From positions 26,929,501 through 26,993,500 of the forward strand of contig BRKX01000015.1 in NCBI GenBank assembly GCA_026008535.1: a stretch of DNA of 64,000 nucleotides, in the 5' to 3' direction. This document shows positions 58,043-64,000 of the stretch, piece after piece. The notes beneath the pieces are model-generated. The model saw nothing but the letters and a program-made list of their open reading frames with translations. It was not told where the DNA came from and did not search any database. Numbering within the stretch: position 1 is the first letter of the stretch; each line of letters starts with the position of its first letter. The DNA comes from Perilla frutescens (lineage: Eukaryota > Streptophyta > Magnoliopsida > Lamiales > Lamiaceae). Both the position numbers and the translations under genes were made by a program.

Positions 58043-61000
58043 ATGGAAGACGATAAATCATTTTCCTCTTTCTCGGAGCCAATCAACCACTCCGACGATA
58101 ACAACCACGGCTGGCAGAAGGTCACCGCCAAAAAACAGCGGAAGAATCAGAATAAGAAAGCTGCTGCCGCTGATTCGTCTAAGCTGCCTAACGGATCCGC
58201 AATCGCGCCGGAGAAAAACAGCGTTTTCAAGGGTTTGGAGAAGCACGCCGAGGAACGGCGCCGGAAATTGGAGGCTCAGCGCGCTGCCGCGATTTATGAC
58301 GACGACGACAATGAAAATACGAGGAGATCGAGAAACAACCGTGGACGAGATGAGGACGACGACGATCTCAGCAGCGATGCTGATGTTAAGAATAATGCGC
58401 CGGACGTGCATAAGAAGGAGAAGCAAAAGAAGGTTAAGAAGCCTAAAGTCACTGTGTCGGAGGCTGCCGCCAAGATCGACGCCGATGATCTCGCCGGATT
58501 TCTCTCTAACGTTTCGGTATTTTGTGTACTCTTATTGGATCTGTGTCTGTTTTTTTTGTTTCATTGGATTTGAGAAGTTTATGAATTTTTTGGTGATAGG
58601 ATGCGTATGAAGGGCAGCAGGATAATATTCAGTTGATGAGGTTTGCGGATTACTTTGGGCGTGCATTTTCTGCCGTGAGCTCGTCGCAGTTCCCGTGGCA
58701 GAAGTTGTTCAGGGAGTCTGCCGTGGCGAAAATTGCCGATGTGAGTTGGTCAGGTTTTTATATAGATTTATTTTTGTTTCTAGATCGGTTATGCTTAAAG
58801 TTTGGAGCTTGAGGCAGCCAGATGATTTAATCAGAGATATTGGCAGACATTGCATGTAGCGATAAGTATGTATTCTGGTCCAATTAAGCAACATATACTG
58901 TGGATTTGAGTGCACATACATTTATGAACATACAGATTCAAAATTTTCAAGTCAGAGATGTACTCTTAGCCCCTCTTTTATGAATTATATATTGGATGAT
59001 ATCATAATGCACAGGGGTGAATTTCGAGCCCTATCATTGAGATTGCATTGCTTGGATCATTACTTGTTTATCTTAATTTGTTCTATACAATGATATAATT
59101 TCAATTTTGCATGTTAAACCCTAAGTTTTTGTTTCACCACCATGTAAAACTCAGCTTTGAAATTGAAGATGTACTCTGTTTTCCTACGTTGGGTTGTGCA
59201 TTTTTATTTTCATTTATGTGAGACCAGATCATATTTCTCTTGGTTGATATGAAAAAACTCAAACTTTGAAATTTAAGATGTACTATTTTCTATATTGGGC
59301 TGTGCATTTTATTTTCATTAATATAAGACCAGATCCTATTTTTCTTGGTTGACATGAAAAATTCAAACTTTGAAATTAAAGATGCATTTTTTTCTATGTT
59401 GGATTGTGCATTTTATTTTCATTTATATGAGACCACATCATATTAATTATGGTACACTGGTACTACTATTCATTTGCTTTTTGTAGCAGTTTACACAGCA
59501 GTTATGCCTAAAGAACCATGGAATAACTGCTGTTATTCTTTAAATGCTTGCGTTAAGAGAAAATGTGGTGCCTTCTTTAAACAAAAGAGAACACAAAAAG
59601 CTATTTCTTGAACATAAATTAGAACATGAAATAGAAATGACCTGTAGGCTGAGAAGGAAAGACTGATTGAGAAACTATATGGTAGAATTCTTATTTTTCG
59701 TCATGAGCATGAAGATTATTTCGTGTTTGCTCAGAAAGTGATAATCTGGAACACTTTATTTTTAATTTGTAGTTGACAATTGTGGTTTAAAAATAATTCA
59801 CGAGCCTGTGTTGATGTGTCCTTTAACCAACCACCATAATCCTTCTTTATTATGCCTTATTTTGGTATTCATTAGGTCTTCATGATATCATTTACTTGTG
59901 CTTGATCTGTTTTAATGGTGTTCTATTTTACAGTCCGAATGTTTTGACACTTTAAAGGATCATTGGAGCCTGCTAATTTTATTCCCCCCTCTGCGAGCAG
60001 GTCCCTGTTTCTTATGTCTCTGAAGCTGTTTACAAGACATCAGTTGACTGGATCAATCATCGTTCCTATGAGGCGTTGGGGTCCTTTGTGCTATGGTCAT
60101 TAGATTGCATTCTTGCCGATTTGGCTGCGCAACAACCTGGGTCTAAAGGTTCGAAGAAAGGGGTGCATGCAACATCTTCAAAGTCTCAGGTAAATTAAAA
60201 AAAAAATCCTTTTTGGTTGCTAAAGTAACAACTTACTTAAGAACTAACTTGACTTGGGATGTTCTTCTTGTAATTTTATAATAAGTGGTCTAGTTTCCTT
60301 GCCACCTTTTCTTATTTTGTTAAATGGTTCAAGTCCTAGGACAGTGATACATTGTGGTTTGCTAACTTTGTAAGCATTTAGACATGAAAAAATGATTGTC
60401 AGTTCATGAGGTTGACCACATATAGGGAGAAGTCATAGATATCCACGGGCTGCCTCCTGAATGCAATGCACCTTATCCCTTGACCTTCAGTTTTGAGTCT
60501 GGATTGGCAAGTCAGCCTCTTTGATCTGTTATTAACTTATTATTATATTGACAAGTAATTTATTGCTCCCTAGGAACTTTGTTTCACGTTTCTAATTGTG
60601 AGAATCATAGTTTTACTAAAGTTTGTGCATGAGTTGAGACAACAGTTGCTTCTGATATCTTAGTCATTATTAAATTTGATTGGGACTTTCAGAATCTACG
60701 GACCTTTTTGGGAAAGTGATTTTCAATTTTTTGTTTTTGTATATAATGTATATTTGGATCCTCATAAAGGGAAGGATGTGCATTTGACTGCAAGTCTGCA
60801 CTTTGTATCTTTCTCTTGTTCATCTTGTAAGAGATATTTTTTGTTCTGGGGAATACCTTTGTATTTAGATTATTTGCATTGGATTTTTAGGATAAATATA
60901 CTGGTACTCAGTACCATTTTCTGCCTCACTGCTTGCTTATGAATATCTTTGTCATACTGTTCTGACGTAAATCTATTTCAGTCACTTCATTTTAGCTGTG

Positions 61001-62727
61001 TAAATTATTTATCAATTCGGCAGTTTTTCTCCTAGTATACCGGTTGCTATCCATTTATTATTTTGAGGATATTACAGGTTGCTATATTTTTGGTTTTAGC
61101 AATGGTATTACGCCGGAAACCTGATGTGCTAATTAATCTCTTGCCAAAATTGAGCGAAAACTCAAAATATCAAGGACAAGATAAACTTCCGGTTATTATC
61201 TGGATGATACTTCAGGTTAGTTGTTACATAATCATCCAATTAAAAAAAAATTCTCCGGTCTTTTTTTCCTGTGGGCCCTGTATTTCAAGCTGAAACTGAC
61301 CCTTTGTGTAGGCTTGCCAAGGAGATTTAGCTGTAGGGTTGTATCTATGGGCACATCAGATTTTGCCAATACTTGGAGGGAAATCGGGATCTAATCCACA
61401 TACCAGGGACTTGGTTTTGCAGCTAGTAGAAAGGTATGAATTCTGAATCCCCTTTCAACACTTGCAGCTTATGTTGCTCTATTTATTTTTCTAGTCTCAA
61501 TGTCCACATATCTGTATTTCAGAATTACTGCTGCACCTAAAGCTCGTAGCATATTAGTAAGCAATGCTGTTAGAAAGGGCGAGCGCCTGATTCCACCTGC
61601 TGCACTTGACCTGTTGTTACGTGTAACATTTCCCTCCCCTTCTGCCCGAGTTAAGGTAATAGGAGTTGCTCAGGAACTTTTGCCATAAGAAATTATTTGT
61701 TCGGTTATATATTTCTTCTTTTTGTATGATAGGCTACTGAAAGATTCGAGGCAATTTACCCACTTTTGAAAGATGTTGCTCTTGCTGGTTCACCTGGAAG
61801 CAAAGCAATGAAGCAAGTGTCGCTGCAGATACAAACTTCAACTGTGCAAGCAGCTGGAGAAGGTATTACTACTTTCTATTTACTTTCTTGAACGGTAGTT
61901 AAGAATCTTTGAAGAGGATTTGACAAAATAGTGCTCTATAGGGATCCCGGCACTTTCAGAGGAAGCAGCTAGGATCTTCATATGGTGTTTGATCCAGAAT
62001 CCTGATTGTTTCAAGCAGTGGGTAAGAATGAATTGCTTTTATACATATGTAGCATCTCTAGAAACTTACTGCAACAATGATTCATTAGATATCACTTTAC
62101 TTGGAAACATCTTGTTACAGGGTTTCCACTGCTCTTCTACACTTTCCTCTTGATTTTTAAAGGTTTTCTCCTTGCACTTTGGTTTAATACCTGAGTCACT
62201 GATTCTATGCTATTGATTTTAACAGGAAAAGATTTATGCCGATAACATAGAGGCCAGTGCTGCTACCTTGAGGAAACTTGCAGAGAATTGGAAGGAATTT
62301 TCTTCAAAACCGTCTTCTCTTCAAGCACTCAGGGATACCTTGAAGAGTTTCAGGCAAAAGGTTTACAATTCATAAATCTTCTATTGCATTGTTTTGAGTT
62401 GCTATATGTGAGCCGTCTGGAGTGTGTTTAGATGTTCGTTTCTCATGTGTCCTTGACTAGGAAGCTAAAAGGCATCTAATCTAGCTTATTTATTTGAATT
62501 GCTTCAATTTACAGAATGAGAAAGCATTTAGTGGCGAAGTTGATGCTGGTCGCCAAGCTTTATTCAAGGATGCTGATAAATACTGTAAAACAATATTGGG
62601 AAGGCTCTCCAGTGGCCATGGGTGCGTGAAAGCTATGGTCTTTACTATTGCGGTGCTGGCTGTGGGTGCTGCTGTTGTGCTCCCGAAAGTTGATGAATGG
62701 GATTTTAGTAAGTTTTTATCCGTTTAA
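58043..62727 (+). CDS. TMEM214-like (DUF2359) ER membrane protein
   Basis: Plant member of the TMEM214 family (Arabidopsis At1g70770/At1g23170 type). The human protein is an ER membrane protein linked to stress-induced apoptosis; the plant role is not established. Ten exons: 58043-58516, 58600-58740, 60001-60189, 61078-61215, 61312-61433, 61523-61655, 61733-61862, 61942-62021, 62226-62360, 62515-62727; all GT-AG and in frame, 584 aa. The N-terminus has HGWQKVTAKKQRK, then a charged, disordered stretch rich in Asp and Lys (about 85-140) and the conserved start DADDLAGFLSNVS. The core has FADYFGRAFSAV, KSQVAIFLVLAMVLRRKPD, GQDKLPVIIWMILQ and RITAAPKARSILV. The C-terminus carries a hydrophobic segment VFTIAVLAVGAAVVLP, a likely membrane anchor. 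The first exon's reading frame extends past its donor but is not used. Confidence 0.9.
59147..59445. repeat. about 105-bp tandem repeat in TMEM214-like intron 2
   Basis: Nearly three units, each with CTTTGAAATT(G/T)AAGATG, then a TTGGGTTGTGCATTTTATTT segment and GAGACCAGATCATATT. Units start near 59147, 59256 and 59361 and differ by substitutions and short indels. Intron 2 is 1.26 kb, the longest in the gene. Confidence 0.8.
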
Positions 62728-64000
62728 GTCCGGATATGAAAGTCGTTCTGATCAAAGTTTTACTCCTGACTGAGAGTTGGAAATATAGTTTTTATGGATC
62801 TCCTTGGACTTGAGGCAAAACTAATTAAAGGTGGGCAAAATAAAGTGGCGGAAGAGCTAGGTATTTGTGCAATAGCAAGCCTGATGATGAGTTTACTAAA
62901 ATAGAATATTCGGAAATTATTATGTTTTATCTGCATGTAAAAGAAGGAAGTTTGATTTGGTCATATGGGACTAATTTTTTTTCCTCCTGTTAGGGTTAGA
63001 GATCTTCCTTGATGTAATCAGCTCTAATCACGGCTGTTTGCTTCACGAGCACACAGAAATCGATATACATTTTTGTTTCTCCTCTTTCGGATAGGGATTT
63101 TATTCAAAGGTTTCTTGCGGAGTGCAGGTTTTCACGTCTTTGTGCTGATTTTGTTTCTTGCTCGCTCTTGAATGTGGTAGAGCTCATTAGTTTGTCATCA
63201 ATCTCTCAACTCTTTCTTTGTTACGCTGCAAATTGTGTTTGGAGCAGCACTAATGCAATGCTGTTTTCATTATGAATATTGCATTGGGTAGTCAATATCG
63301 CTTTTCATGCAACAGAAACTGCCATTTACTGTAATAACTCTCTAGGCTTGGGCATGTTAGAGATGGAGATGTGCTTTAACTTGAAATCGAACTACCAACT
63401 CGTTAAACTATGGATCTAATTAACGTTATATATAATGAATTATGTAAATCACATGGCACATGCGGCTATATACAAAACTATAGTAGATGAGATGTTTAGA
63501 ATCTAGAGCACTCAAATTTCAAGACTAACAACATTTCCAACCATTTTGGTCCCTCTATCTCTATATTTGTAAAAGAAAATGTAGTATGTGAGTAAAACAT
63601 CTCCAACCATCAACTCTATATTTCACCCTACAATGAAATATTTCTTTTTTATACTTTATAATATTGATTTTTAAATCTAATTAGTGTGTAGCATATATGT
63701 TTTTCAAATGTATTTACTTTTGATATTTAATATTATTTAATAATAATTAAAAATAATACGATTGAAATTAATTTACAAAACTCTATATTATTTGAACATA
63801 AAATCAACATTTACTAATATAAAAGAACAATTACATTACAAAAAGGAACTAACATTAACAAAAGCATAAATTACATTTTTATATACTATTATTGTAATTT
63901 TATTTTAATGTAATGTATTTTATGTTATTTGTATGTACTATTGTGGTAATTTTAATTTAATGTAATTCAAGTTTTTAATTTCTTTATGATTACATTATGA
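62728..64000. other. 3' flank of the TMEM214-like gene
   Basis: Likely 3' UTR in the first several hundred bases. AT-rich sequence follows, with repeated ACATTTCCAACCATTTTGG / ACATCTCCAACCATCAACT phrases (about 63530 and 63600) that look like an eroded MITE end. No gene. Confidence 0.45.

Noticed and set aside
58058..58426. 122-codon minus ORF
   Set aside because: Antisense shadow of exon 1 of the TMEM214-like gene.

Overview
This window is plant nuclear DNA. It is strongly AT-rich, its genes carry short GT-AG introns, and it is packed with plant-type transposable elements. The three host genes are all plant orthologues. An asterid, possibly Lamiales, is a guess from overall flavour and not something the sequence proves.

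Host genes. (1) A single-exon DELLA-type GRAS repressor of gibberellin signalling lies on the minus strand (18472-20115). Its GRAS domain is intact, but its hallmark motif reads DELFA instead of DELLA. Its leader is rich in GA/CT microsatellites. (2) A BCCIP/BCP1-family gene lies on the minus strand (39214-41143, 8 coding exons, 317 aa). Two of its introns appear to be GC-AG, and a leader intron of about 1.5 kb is likely. (3) A TMEM214-like ER membrane protein gene lies on the plus strand (58043-62727, 10 exons, 584 aa). All splice junctions of (2) and (3) were worked out by hand and keep frame.

Mobile DNA, left to right. 0-4.7 kb: a decayed Copia element interrupted by a truncated Athila/Tat-like Gypsy fragment. 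5.5-6.9 kb: a non-autonomous hAT element with an 8-bp target duplication. 7-15 kb: two SINE insertions, two long-TIR fold-back MITEs, a Stowaway and a CACTA MITE. 15.9-17.8 kb: LTR relics. 21.5-27.5 kb: a GAGCTCG-rich element, two MULE-like MITEs, a further MITE relic, a tandem repeat, and a fold-back element whose arms are themselves tandem arrays. 28.2-34.2 kb: a nearly complete PIF/Harbinger transposon encoding a Myb/SANT-like protein, an apparently intact DDE transposase and a third, convergent ORF related to Athila ORF1-type proteins. Its subterminal regions are dense in CCAGCGGCCGCTGG-like palindromes, including a perfect 56-bp inverted repeat, and its right terminus is missing. 43.7-46.5 kb: tandem Tourist-like MITEs abutting a young, internally deleted Copia element. 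48.2-48.9 kb: a complete 675-bp MITE derived from the same Harbinger family, with intact TIRs and TAA duplication. 49.7-56.6 kb: adjacent SINEs, a TIR element, a 208-bp tandem array, two GC-rich patches and a 1.55-kb solo LTR with a perfect 5-bp duplication next to a perfect 17-bp hairpin.

The three genes sit far apart and share no operon-like or pathway context. The main interest is the Harbinger family (large copy plus its MITE), the DELLA variant, and the unusual fold-back and tandem structures. No CRISPR array or prokaryotic system is present. No rRNA gene or clear tRNA gene was seen.
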